Below are positions 1 to 5,872 of a stretch of DNA of 39,378 bases, piece by piece. Where the stretch lies: contig CAZJAX010000004.1 in NCBI GenBank assembly GCA_964543965.1, forward strand, positions 1 through 39,378. The letters are read 5' to 3'. Each line of letters opens with the position of its first letter. Position 1 is the first letter of the stretch. The translations under genes and the position numbers were made by a program. Under the pieces are notes generated by a model, which saw nothing but the letters and a program-made list of their open reading frames with translations, ran no database searches and had not been told where the DNA came from. This stretch comes from CAMDWQ01 sp964543965 (GTDB taxonomy: Bacteria; Omnitrophota; Gorgyraeia; 2-02-FULL-51-18).

Positions 1-302
1 ATCGTCGGGATGACGCCCAGCCGTATCGTGCCGGTGACTACGCCCGCATCCTCTTTGAGCTCCCGCATCCCTTGCTGGAGTGTATCGAGCACCGAGACGG
101 CATGCGGAAGAAATTTTTTCCCATAGGATGTCAGGCGGATATTTCTCGGTGAGCGCTCGAACAAGGGCACGCCCAGCTCGTCCTCGAGCTTCTTGACCTG
201 CTGGCTCAACGTGGGCGGGGACACGTTCAGCCGCCGGGAGGCCTTCAAGAAATGAAGCTCCTGAGACAAAGCGACGACATAGCGCAGCTGCTGGATTTCC
301 AT
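1..302 (-). CDS. OxyR-like LysR-family regulator, N-terminal part
   Basis: The minus strand from the ATG at 302 reads an uninterrupted LysR N-terminus of about 100 codons that runs off the left edge. Residues 1-60 form the winged helix-turn-helix (begins MEIQQLRYVVAL, with PTLSQQVKKLEDELGVPLFE as recognition part), followed by the linker helix and the start of the effector domain (LGVIPT). This wording is close to the OxyR branch, which senses peroxide through cysteines in the effector domain; that part lies outside the window, so sensing cannot be checked. It is divergent from ahpC with a 109 bp spacer holding an OxyR-pattern site that starts 2 bp upstream of this start codon, so it probably represses itself and activates ahpC. 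Seen: fold and context. Inferred: peroxide response. Confidence 0.85.
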   Translation of the reverse strand, partial: MEIQQLRYVVALSQELHFLKASRRLNVSPPTLSQQVKKLEDELGVPLFERSPRNIRLTSYGKKFLPHAVSVLDTLQQGMRELKEDAGVVTGTIRLGVIPT

Positions 303-303
303 A

Positions 304-340
304 ATAGATGCTCTCTATTGAATACATCATTATAATCGAT
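304..340. promoter_or_regulatory. OxyR-pattern operator between lysR and ahpC
   Basis: ATAG-N7-CTAT occurs at 304-307 and 315-318, with the T of the OxyR consensus conserved inside the spacer. After exactly 7 bp follows a degenerate second element ATCA-N7-CGAT (326-340), five of eight defined bases matching. This is the phasing of the tetrameric OxyR consensus known from E. coli. The site abuts the regulator's own start codon and covers the -35 region of the ahpC promoter, fitting autorepression plus activation. Binding itself is inferred. Confidence 0.55.
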
Positions 341-359
341 TTTACCTATTCAATGTCAA
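329..359 (-). promoter_or_regulatory. Promoter of the OxyR-like gene
   Basis: On the minus strand there is a perfect -35 TTGACA (359-354) and a perfect -10 TATAAT (334-329). The 19 bp spacer is longer than the optimum. Transcription would start near 322, giving a leader of about 20 nt that overlaps the OxyR-pattern site. Confidence 0.45.
331..336 (+). promoter_or_regulatory. -10 element of the ahpC promoter
   Basis: A perfect TATAAT on the plus strand, with no recognisable -35 17 bp upstream (atgctc). The missing -35 is replaced by the OxyR-pattern site, as is usual for OxyR-activated promoters. The leader to the ahpC start would be about 70 nt. Confidence 0.45.
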
Positions 360-411
360 GCGCTATGCTTGATGAAAAGACATTCAACCGTTTTCAAAGG
401 AGGATCCAAAC

Positions 412-951
412 ATGCTGGCAGTCGGAGACAATTTCCCTCAGTTCAACGTCAAGGCGACCGTATCCAACAACATCAAAGACGCCTTCCAAGAGGTCGGCAA
501 CGATACCTACAAAGGAAAGTGGCTCGTGGTCTTTTTCTGGCCGAAAGATTTTACGTTCGTCTGTCCCACGGAGATCGAAGCCTTCGGAAAACTCAACAAG
601 GACTTTAAAGACCGTGACGCCCAGGTGCTCGGCGCCAGTACGGATAGTGAGTTCGTCCACCTGGCCTGGCGCAAAGACAAGAAGGAGCTCGGCACGCTTC
701 CCTTCCCCATGCTCGCGGATGTAAAGCGCTCCCTTTCGGACGCGCTCGGCATCCTGGATAAGAACGAAGGAGTCGCCCAGCGCGCCACGTTCATCGTCGA
801 CCCCCAGGGCGTGATCCGCTTCGTCATGGTCACAGACCTGAGCGTCGGACGCAACCCGCAGGAAGTGCTCCGCGTGCTGGACGCCCTGCAGACCGACGAA
901 CTTTGCCCGTGCAATTGGAAAAAAGGCGAAGAAACCATCACCGTATCTTAA
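412..951 (+). CDS. ahpC: Alkyl hydroperoxide reductase AhpC (peroxiredoxin)
   Basis: A 179-residue 2-Cys peroxiredoxin that reduces H2O2, alkyl peroxides and peroxynitrite in the cytoplasm. The peroxidatic Cys is C51 in FTFVCPTE; two C-terminal cysteines, C165 and C167, lie in DELCPCNW. This paired C-terminal arrangement matches the mycobacterial AhpC that is reduced by AhpD, rather than the single resolving Cys of AhpF-dependent enzymes, and an ahpD gene follows 22 nt downstream. The start is set by a full-strength Shine-Dalgarno AAAGGAGG at 396-403. It is the first gene of the ahpC-ahpD-dps unit, probably under the divergent OxyR-like regulator. Length is slightly shorter than the mycobacterial protein (about 195). 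Confidence 0.96.
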   Translation: MLAVGDNFPQFNVKATVSNNIKDAFQEVGNDTYKGKWLVVFFWPKDFTFVCPTEIEAFGKLNKDFKDRDAQVLGASTDSEFVHLAWRKDKKELGTLPFPMLADVKRSLSDALGILDKNEGVAQRATFIVDPQGVIRFVMVTDLSVGRNPQEVLRVLDALQTDELCPCNWKKGEETITVS

Positions 952-973
952 ATCGAGATAGGAAGGATAAAAA

Positions 974-1519
974 ATGAACGCATCCGCTGAAAATACCCGG
1001 GAGACTTTTCCGGATTACGCCAAGGATACGCAGATCAACGCAGCCAATGTCCTGACCCCCGAGGGCGCCCCGGGACTCACACAGGAGCAGATCGACGGCA
1101 TCGCGCTGGCTTCGGCCTACGCGGCTAAAAATGCAGACACTGTGCGATGGGCGCTGACTCGGTCGGCCGGGCGTCTATCGTCCGAGCGCATCCAAGCCGC
1201 CAAGTCCGCCGCCTCCATTATGGCGATGAACAACGTCTACTACCGTTTCCTTCATCTGGTGGAAGACGCGGACTACAAGGTATTTCCGGCGCGCCTCCGC
1301 ATGACGGTGATCGGCAACCCCGGCATCGAGAAAACGGAGTTTGAGCTCTATGCTCTGGCCGTATCGGCCATCAACGGCTGCGGCTACTGCGTGGCCTCGC
1401 ACGCCAAGAAGATCACACTCGAACGGCTCTCGAAAGAAGCCGTGCAGTCGGCCGCGCGCATCGCATCCGTGGTCAGCGCTGTGGCGCAGACACACTTCAT
1501 CGAAACCGCTGGAATCTGA
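974..1519 (+). CDS. ahpD: Alkyl hydroperoxidase AhpD
   Basis: A 181-residue AhpD/CMD-fold protein that passes electrons from a lipoylated partner (dihydrolipoamide in mycobacteria) to AhpC and has weak peroxidase activity itself. The active centre is complete: C136-Gly-Tyr-C139 with E124 upstream and H143 downstream, the proton-relay pattern of the family. The all-helical length agrees with known AhpD. It sits 22 nt after ahpC and 21 nt before dps, on the same strand. The start is preceded by AGGAAGGA at about 6 nt spacing. The electron donor (lipoylated E2 with a dihydrolipoamide dehydrogenase) is not encoded here. Confidence 0.94.
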   Translation: MNASAENTRETFPDYAKDTQINAANVLTPEGAPGLTQEQIDGIALASAYAAKNADTVRWALTRSAGRLSSERIQAAKSAASIMAMNNVYYRFLHLVEDADYKVFPARLRMTVIGNPGIEKTEFELYALAVSAINGCGYCVASHAKKITLERLSKEAVQSAARIASVVSAVAQTHFIETAGI

Positions 1520-1540
1520 ATTCATCAAAGGAGAATCGAC

Positions 1541-2026
1541 ATGACAAAGACCGCTTTCACTCCCATCGATATCGGAATAAAGGAAAAAGACCGCAAGGAG
1601 ATCGCCGCCGGCCTATCCAAGTTTTTGGCCGACACGTACACGCTTTATCTTAAGACGCACAACTTCCACTGGAACGTCACAGGCCCGATGTTTCAGACCC
1701 TGCATCTGATGTTCGAGCAGCATTATAACGAACTTTGGACCGCGACCGACCTCATTGCAGAGCGCATCCGCTCGCTGGGTATCTATGCGCCCGGGACTTA
1801 CGCGGAGTTTGCCGCGCTGAGCTCCATCGCCGAAGAAAAAGCACCCGTACAGGCGACGGACATGGTGAGAAATCTCGTGTCTGGACATGAAGCTGTGATC
1901 CGCACAGCCCGCAGTGTCTTCCCGCTCGCGGAGAAAGCAGGGGATCAGGTGAGCATGGACCTCCTGACGCAAAGGATGCAGATCCACGAAAAGACCGCTT
2001 GGATGCTAAGGAGCCTGCTGGACTGA
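1541..2026 (+). CDS. dps: Dps-family ferritin (starvation DNA-protection protein)
   Basis: A 161-residue four-helix Dps/miniferritin. It oxidises Fe(II) with H2O2 and stores it in a 12-mer shell, removing Fenton reactants. The intersubunit ferroxidase ligands are recognisable: H43 in HWNVTG, H55 in TLH, and D70/E74 in the D-x3-E motif of TDLIAERI. The N-terminus (about 15 residues) carries several lysines, but whether it binds DNA cannot be told. The AAAGGAGAA Shine-Dalgarno lies just before the start. It is last in ahpC-ahpD-dps; co-expression with peroxide scavengers fits its chemistry. A strong terminator follows 26 nt after the stop. Confidence 0.94.
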   Translation: MTKTAFTPIDIGIKEKDRKEIAAGLSKFLADTYTLYLKTHNFHWNVTGPMFQTLHLMFEQHYNELWTATDLIAERIRSLGIYAPGTYAEFAALSSIAEEKAPVQATDMVRNLVSGHEAVIRTARSVFPLAEKAGDQVSMDLLTQRMQIHEKTAWMLRSLLD

Positions 2027-2052
2027 GAAGATCCGGAAGATGTACAGCAAAA

Positions 2053-2112
2053 CGCCGTCCGGAGGCGCGGCATCGTGTCCGATGCTCTCCTCCGGACGGC
2101 GTCCGGTTTTTT
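2053..2112 (+). terminator. Rho-independent terminator after dps
   Basis: A perfect 13 bp stem (2053-2065 with 2089-2101, CGCCGTCCGGAGG and its complement) encloses a second perfect 6 bp stem GCATCG/CGATGC (2070-2075, 2080-2085). A run of six T follows at 2107-2112, 5 nt after the stem. The compound hairpin closes the ahpC-ahpD-dps transcript. A run of A on the other side is absent, so it is directional. Confidence 0.85.
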
Positions 2113-2127
2113 AAAACGTTTGCTGCT

Positions 2128-2292
2128 TTAGCGCCCGCTGTCCTTGCGCTTAGAGAAACAGTTCTTGCAGTAGACCGGCCTGTCTTCCCGGGGCTTGAAA
2201 GGGACCTCGCACTCTTGTTTGCATTCTGCGCAGACCGCCTTGAACATTTCCTTGGGTCCGCCAAATCCGCCACTGCCGCCTTGATATGCCAT
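2128..2292 (-). CDS. Small CxxC...CxxC zinc-ribbon protein
   Basis: A 54-residue ORF. After a glycine-rich N-terminus (residues 5-12) come C21-x2-C24, C28, then the block EVPFKPREDRPVYC, and C42-x2-C45, ending in a basic tail. Two CxxC knuckles 17 residues apart are the signature of the small 'CxxC-x17-CxxC' family common in uncultivated bacterial phyla; it should bind one zinc, but its cellular role is unknown (nucleic-acid or protein binding is a guess). Start chosen at the ATG of 2292 because AGGAGA stands 5 nt upstream (2303-2298). It is monocistronic or the distal gene after the SGNH hydrolase unit (72 nt gap). It converges on dps; the dps terminator hairpin lies past its stop. Confidence 0.85.
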   Translation of the reverse strand: MAYQGGSGGFGGPKEMFKAVCAECKQECEVPFKPREDRPVYCKNCFSKRKDSGR

Positions 2293-2364
2293 TTGTTTCT
2301 CCTGTTGTGTCTTCCGATGCCTAAGACTATCGTAGCATTTATATCTAGTTCACGCGGTATTAAA

Positions 2365-3441
2365 TTATAATTCAGACCTTATCAGATCGATGACCTGATC
2401 GGCCGTGATGCGATGGCCTTTCGCGTTGAAATGAATATCCATGCTCAGATAGGCGTCGCCCTCGCTCTCAAGAAACGGCGTCAGATCGAGAGTTTTGTAC
2501 CCGGCTTCCCGAAGACGGCTGTCCAAGTAAGCGGTTACCCTCCTCCTGTCGTCCATAGGAAAATCTTTGAGATTGAAGCCGCAATCCTGAAAAAATGCAT
2601 CATAAGAGGAGGACACCTGAAGGCTTTCAGGAATAAAAACGACAGCGAAGCGCTTGATCCGGTGCTTTTGGCGAAACTCCTCGATCAGCGATAGCGTCGC
2701 ATCCGCCCAGGAGGTGCCCGACTGCATCGAAAAAACATGCCGGTATGAATCCGGGTAAACCATTCCCTTCGACACGATGAGCGGATTCACGGCGTCGCCC
2801 TTGGCGAGCTTCAGGATCGCGGGGTTCACCTTCGATTCTCTGGACGCAATATAATCATCCGGCAGATTTTCCTGCTTCTGCAGGATCCTCAGATTCCTCT
2901 CGTAAAAACCCGAGCGCATGAACGGGACGTGGACTTTGAGCAGGCGGAACACCGTGTTGAGGAGGATGCTGTGCCTTTTTAGGATATCCTTAAGAGATCC
3001 TCTGCTCTCGAGAGCGGGCAGCTTTTCGATCTCGGCAAGCGGCGGATAAGGACGGATGTCATTGCCCAGATAAAGAAACAGGATCACGAGATCCGGTTCG
3101 AATCGGACGTATCTCTCATAGGCTTCGACATAGCGGTCGAGATCGGTGCCGCCCCTGCCGAGATTGAGAAGAGACGCCTCCGGAAGGTTCCTTTGGACGA
3201 TATCCAGCATGTTGACTGCAGAGCCCGCGCGCCATTCGATGAATGAGTCCCCCAGACACACGATATTCCTGCCCGGCTTAAGATTCAATTTTTCAACGCG
3301 CTGCTCGAGGGAGGGCACGGAGTTCCATCCGATCTTGTCAGAGACAGGCAGCGCCCTCAAAACAGTTTCACAGAGAACTGCCGAGACTGTCAGGGAAAAT
3401 ATGAATAGGGCTAGATTCGCGGAAAATGATTTCCGGTTCAT
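2365..3441 (-). CDS. Membrane-anchored SGNH/GDSL hydrolase
   Basis: A 358-residue protein with one N-terminal hydrophobic segment (residues 7-27, signal anchor or signal peptide) and an SGNH-fold esterase domain facing the periplasm. Visible blocks: GDSF with nucleophile S66 (residues 64-67), the block-II glycine in GRGGTD, GND at 126-128 (block III Asn of the oxyanion hole), and the DxH dyad D335/H337 near the C-terminus. So the catalytic set is complete and it should cleave or transfer acyl esters, as relatives do on cell-surface glycans; the substrate is unknown. It is 13 nt downstream of the DUF4870 gene and probably co-transcribed with it. No gene of polysaccharide synthesis is nearby to fix the substrate. 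Confidence 0.8.
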   Translation of the reverse strand: MNRKSFSANLALFIFSLTVSAVLCETVLRALPVSDKIGWNSVPSLEQRVEKLNLKPGRNIVCLGDSFIEWRAGSAVNMLDIVQRNLPEASLLNLGRGGTDLDRYVEAYERYVRFEPDLVILFLYLGNDIRPYPPLAEIEKLPALESRGSLKDILKRHSILLNTVFRLLKVHVPFMRSGFYERNLRILQKQENLPDDYIASRESKVNPAILKLAKGDAVNPLIVSKGMVYPDSYRHVFSMQSGTSWADATLSLIEEFRQKHRIKRFAVVFIPESLQVSSSYDAFFQDCGFNLKDFPMDDRRRVTAYLDSRLREAGYKTLDLTPFLESEGDAYLSMDIHFNAKGHRITADQVIDLIRSEL

Positions 3442-3454
3442 CGAGCGGGTTCTG

Positions 3455-3790
3455 TCAGGCGTTCTTTTCCGCCATGTCCCCCGCCACCGGAAGCTTGAAT
3501 TTTTCTCCCTGATATGCTTTGACCATGAGGACGATCCAGAGGATGAGCGCCGCGATGTTGACGAACGGCACGAGGATGAGGCCCACGACCGTGACGGCCA
3601 GGACGACCGAAAGGATCATCGTCGCCCCGAACACCACCATCGATTGGAAGGCATGGAAACGGACGAATTTATTTTCCTTTTCGATGAGGAAAAAAATGAT
3701 CCCGGTGATCCAGCCTGCCGCGTAGCACAGCACCCCCGCGATATTCGCCTGCATCCCTACCGATGTTTTTCCAAGATCTTTGGTTTCCAT
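3455..3790 (-). CDS. DUF4870-family small membrane protein
   Basis: A 111-residue integral membrane protein of the DUF4870 (UPF0132-like) type: three to four hydrophobic helices, the family pattern of an N-terminal AGVLCYAAGWITGIIFFLIE followed by a short polar turn with RFHAFQS, then two more helices. Function of the family is unknown. A longer reading frame begins at 3907, but the start at 3790 (METKD) is chosen since AGGAGG (3802-3797) stands 6 nt before it and similarity-like sequence starts there. It precedes the SGNH hydrolase gene by 13 nt and is probably the first gene of that two-gene unit. Confidence 0.8.
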   Translation of the reverse strand: METKDLGKTSVGMQANIAGVLCYAAGWITGIIFFLIEKENKFVRFHAFQSMVVFGATMILSVVLAVTVVGLILVPFVNIAALILWIVLMVKAYQGEKFKLPVAGDMAEKNA

Positions 3791-3830
3791 CACATTCCTC
3801 CTATGTTTTTTTGGACCATTCCCTTTGGAA

Positions 3831-3859
3831 AGAGTATCGCGGTTCACCTGTACGGTCAA
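3831..3859 (-). promoter_or_regulatory. Possible promoter of the DUF4870-SGNH unit
   Basis: Minus-strand -35 TTGACC (3859-3854), a 17 bp spacer, and a weak -10 TACTCT (3836-3831), about 40 nt upstream of the chosen start. The -35 is good, the -10 matches only half. Confidence 0.35.
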
Positions 3860-3913
3860 GATAAGAGATGCCGAGGCTGACGCAGAAAAAAACCTCCTCG
3901 GTTCCATCCGGGG

Positions 3914-3923
3914 TTGATATTAT
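3914..3923 (+). promoter_or_regulatory. Extended -10 promoter of the Crp/Fnr gene (leaderless)
   Basis: TGA-TATTAT: an extended -10 (TG at 3915-3916, hexamer 3918-3923) whose expected start point, 7 nt downstream, is the A of the ATG at 3930. No convincing -35 and no Shine-Dalgarno are present, both consistent with an extended -10 leaderless transcript. Confidence 0.4.
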
Positions 3924-3929
3924 GGTGGT

Positions 3930-4580
3930 ATGCAGAACAAATTCCGTATCCCGCCCGGATTCGCGGGGCTGACCGCAACGGAGTCCAAGCGCCTCGCCTC
4001 TCTGGCGACTCTCGTTACTTTCGATAAAAATGAGCTGATCTTCCGCGCCGGCGAAAGATCCTCCCACGCCTGGTTCCTTGTTTCAGGAAAAGTGACGCTC
4101 GGAAGCACTTCAGAAAAGGGCAATCTGTCCGCTGCCTGCATCGTCCGAAGCGGCGACGTTTTCTGTTGCATACCGATCTTAGACTCGGGACCCTATACGG
4201 TCACGGCGATCTGCACCAAAAAAACGGTCGTAGCCCGCATCCCGACGGCGGAATTCAACGAGGTCATCGCAAAGAACCCGGCCGCATACAAAGGCTTGGT
4301 GGCAACATTCTGTTCCAAAATGAGGGAGGTGGAATGCCGCCTCTGTCATCAGGCGAACCCTGCTTCCGATAAGATCGCTTCGGCTCTATGGCATCAGTAC
4401 AATAAATTCGGCCCTGAGTTCGAGCTGACTCGCTTCGAGATCGCTCAGCTGGCGGGCTTGAGCGTGGAAACCGTGATACGCAGGCTGAGCGTGATGAAAA
4501 AAAAGAGGATCATCGGGGGAAAACCGGGAGTGATCCGTATACTGAAACCGGCCGCTTTAATGGCAATGTCCGGCCGCTGA
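3930..4580 (+). CDS. Crp/Fnr-family transcriptional regulator
   Basis: 216 residues: a cyclic-nucleotide-binding-like beta barrel (about 10-120), a dimer helix (about 118-145) and a Crp-type HTH (about 160-205, with LTRFEIAQLAGLSVETVIRRLS). The N-terminal cysteine cluster that carries the [4Fe-4S] of Fnr is absent; seven cysteines lie elsewhere (C70, C79, C80, C95, C128, C136, C139), several paired, so redox or metal sensing is possible but unproven. The cAMP-contact motif of Crp (RxSxxxE region) is not evident. The gene converges on the cbb3 oxidase operon and overlaps the 3' end of the TauE/SafE-like gene by 24 bp, which suggests, but does not show, that it controls respiration. Start and promoter imply a leaderless mRNA. 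Confidence 0.85.
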   Translation: MQNKFRIPPGFAGLTATESKRLASLATLVTFDKNELIFRAGERSSHAWFLVSGKVTLGSTSEKGNLSAACIVRSGDVFCCIPILDSGPYTVTAICTKKTVVARIPTAEFNEVIAKNPAAYKGLVATFCSKMREVECRLCHQANPASDKIASALWHQYNKFGPEFELTRFEIAQLAGLSVETVIRRLSVMKKKRIIGGKPGVIRILKPAALMAMSGR

Positions 4581-5270
4581 ATGCATCATTGAAAAAATGA
4601 CGAGTGCGGCGCCGAGCCCGGCCATACCCAGTCCGGTCCAGGCCGGCCTAAGCCGGCGGCGCAGGTTTTGAAGCAAAAGGCTACCTCCGAGTCCTCCCGC
4701 AACGATCGCCGGGGCAGTGCCGATTCCGAATCCCAGCATCATAAAAAATCCCCTCAAGGCTCCGGTCGCGCCGCCGGATCCTCCGGAAAATACGGCTCCA
4801 AGCGCCGGAAGAAGCACCATCGGGCAAGGCAGAAATCCCCAAAGCATTCCCGCCGCGAAGAACGCGCCGGGATTTTCCACGGCTCTGAGGCCTTGCAGAA
4901 GGCCGCCCAACTTCGCCTCCGCCGCATGAAATCGTTTCCGCAGTGCGGGAAAATACCCCGCCGCGTATAATCCAGCTGCGATCATGAGAAGCCCGCTGGC
5001 CAGCGGAAGATCTCGGGAAAATCGGGTCCATGGATCCCAGCGCGTCAAAAAATATCCCGCCCATCCGAACGTCAACCCTATGCATCCGTAGGTCAGAGCC
5101 TTGCCGGCTGTGATCCAAAGGAACGGCCCGGTTTTCTGAAAAAATCCCCTCCGGCCGCTGCGGCCGGATCCGATGAAAAACGCGATAGGGCCGCACATGC
5201 CCAGACAATGAAGGGACGACAGAATGCCGAGCCAAAAACCCGCGGCCGCCCAGAGAAAGAAGCTCATCAT
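4557..5270 (-). CDS. TauE/SafE-like membrane protein of cbb3 cluster
   Basis: A 237-residue polytopic protein (about six helices) of the DsbD_2/TauE-SafE-like family that commonly accompanies cbb3 oxidase genes. The N-terminal motif SLHCLGMCGP (HCxGMCG) is the family hallmark, with cysteines placed in the membrane as in DsbD-type reductant or copper-handling proteins. In cbb3 clusters such proteins are usually annotated as sulfite exporters, but a role in copper delivery or oxidase maturation is more likely. It is the last gene of the eight-gene operon, 7 nt after the 196-residue membrane protein, and overlaps the convergent crp-like gene by 24 bp. Confidence 0.8.
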   Translation of the reverse strand: MMSFFLWAAAGFWLGILSSLHCLGMCGPIAFFIGSGRSGRRGFFQKTGPFLWITAGKALTYGCIGLTFGWAGYFLTRWDPWTRFSRDLPLASGLLMIAAGLYAAGYFPALRKRFHAAEAKLGGLLQGLRAVENPGAFFAAGMLWGFLPCPMVLLPALGAVFSGGSGGATGALRGFFMMLGFGIGTAPAIVAGGLGGSLLLQNLRRRLRPAWTGLGMAGLGAALVIFSMMHSAAGHCH

Positions 5271-5277
5271 CAGAGGC

Positions 5278-5868
5278 TTAGCGCTCGAGCCGGCCCCACT
5301 CGCCCAAAAACAGCACGGTCCAGGCGAACACGAGATGCGTCAGCGCAGCGACCCAGAAAGGCACCAGCCTCACGATCCAATCTCCCCCGAACAGAGCAGG
5401 CTGCGCCCATGAGAGAAATCCGTAGAAATTCACGAGCCAAAGCAGGATCCCTATGATCGTAGCCACGATGAATTTTTTCCATCGGCCGGCCGCCTCAAAG
5501 AAGCGGGTCATGATCAGATGAAGCAGGGAGCCGAAGACCGCTCCGGTGCCCAGATAAAGGCAGCAGCCCAGCGCTATCACCGCGCCGGATTCGATCTGCA
5601 GGGCTCTTTCGCCCAGAGGAAAGGTGAGGTATACGCGGATAAGCTGCAGCGGGTATTGAAGCGTCGCCACAGATCCCACAACATTGAAGAGAAGGCTCGA
5701 CGCCGCGCCGAAAAAGCCCAGCATCATACCGGCTAAAATATGATATGCCGTATAGTATTTCCCCGCTCTCCAGTTTTCACTCTGATCGTCTTCAGCCAGC
5801 AGGTCTTCCATTTCCCTTACTTTTTTTCTCAAAGCTTCCAGATCCCTACGCTGTTGTTCGCTGTCCAT
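5278..5868 (-). CDS. Membrane protein of unknown function in cbb3 operon
   Basis: 196 residues, not recognised. The first 30 are a charged helix or short coiled coil (MDSEQQRRDLEALRKKVREM), then an acidic stretch, then about four to five transmembrane segments (roughly 45-65, 90-115, 130-150, 165-190), ending in an arginine-rich tail. No cysteine or histidine clusters that would bind heme or copper stand out. It is locked in the operon: 4 nt after ccoI and 7 nt before the TauE/SafE-like gene. By position it may aid assembly of the oxidase; no sequence evidence for that exists. Confidence 0.7.
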   Translation of the reverse strand: MDSEQQRRDLEALRKKVREMEDLLAEDDQSENWRAGKYYTAYHILAGMMLGFFGAASSLLFNVVGSVATLQYPLQLIRVYLTFPLGERALQIESGAVIALGCCLYLGTGAVFGSLLHLIMTRFFEAAGRWKKFIVATIIGILLWLVNFYGFLSWAQPALFGGDWIVRLVPFWVAALTHLVFAWTVLFLGEWGRLER

Positions 5869-5872
5869 CGAG

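Noticed and set aside
1752..2273. 173-residue minus-strand ORF
   Set aside because: Overlaps dps antisense and the zinc-ribbon gene in another frame, and runs through the dps terminator.
3791..3907. N-terminal extension of the DUF4870 protein from 3907
   Set aside because: The extension has low-complexity text, and AGGAGG points to the ATG at 3790.
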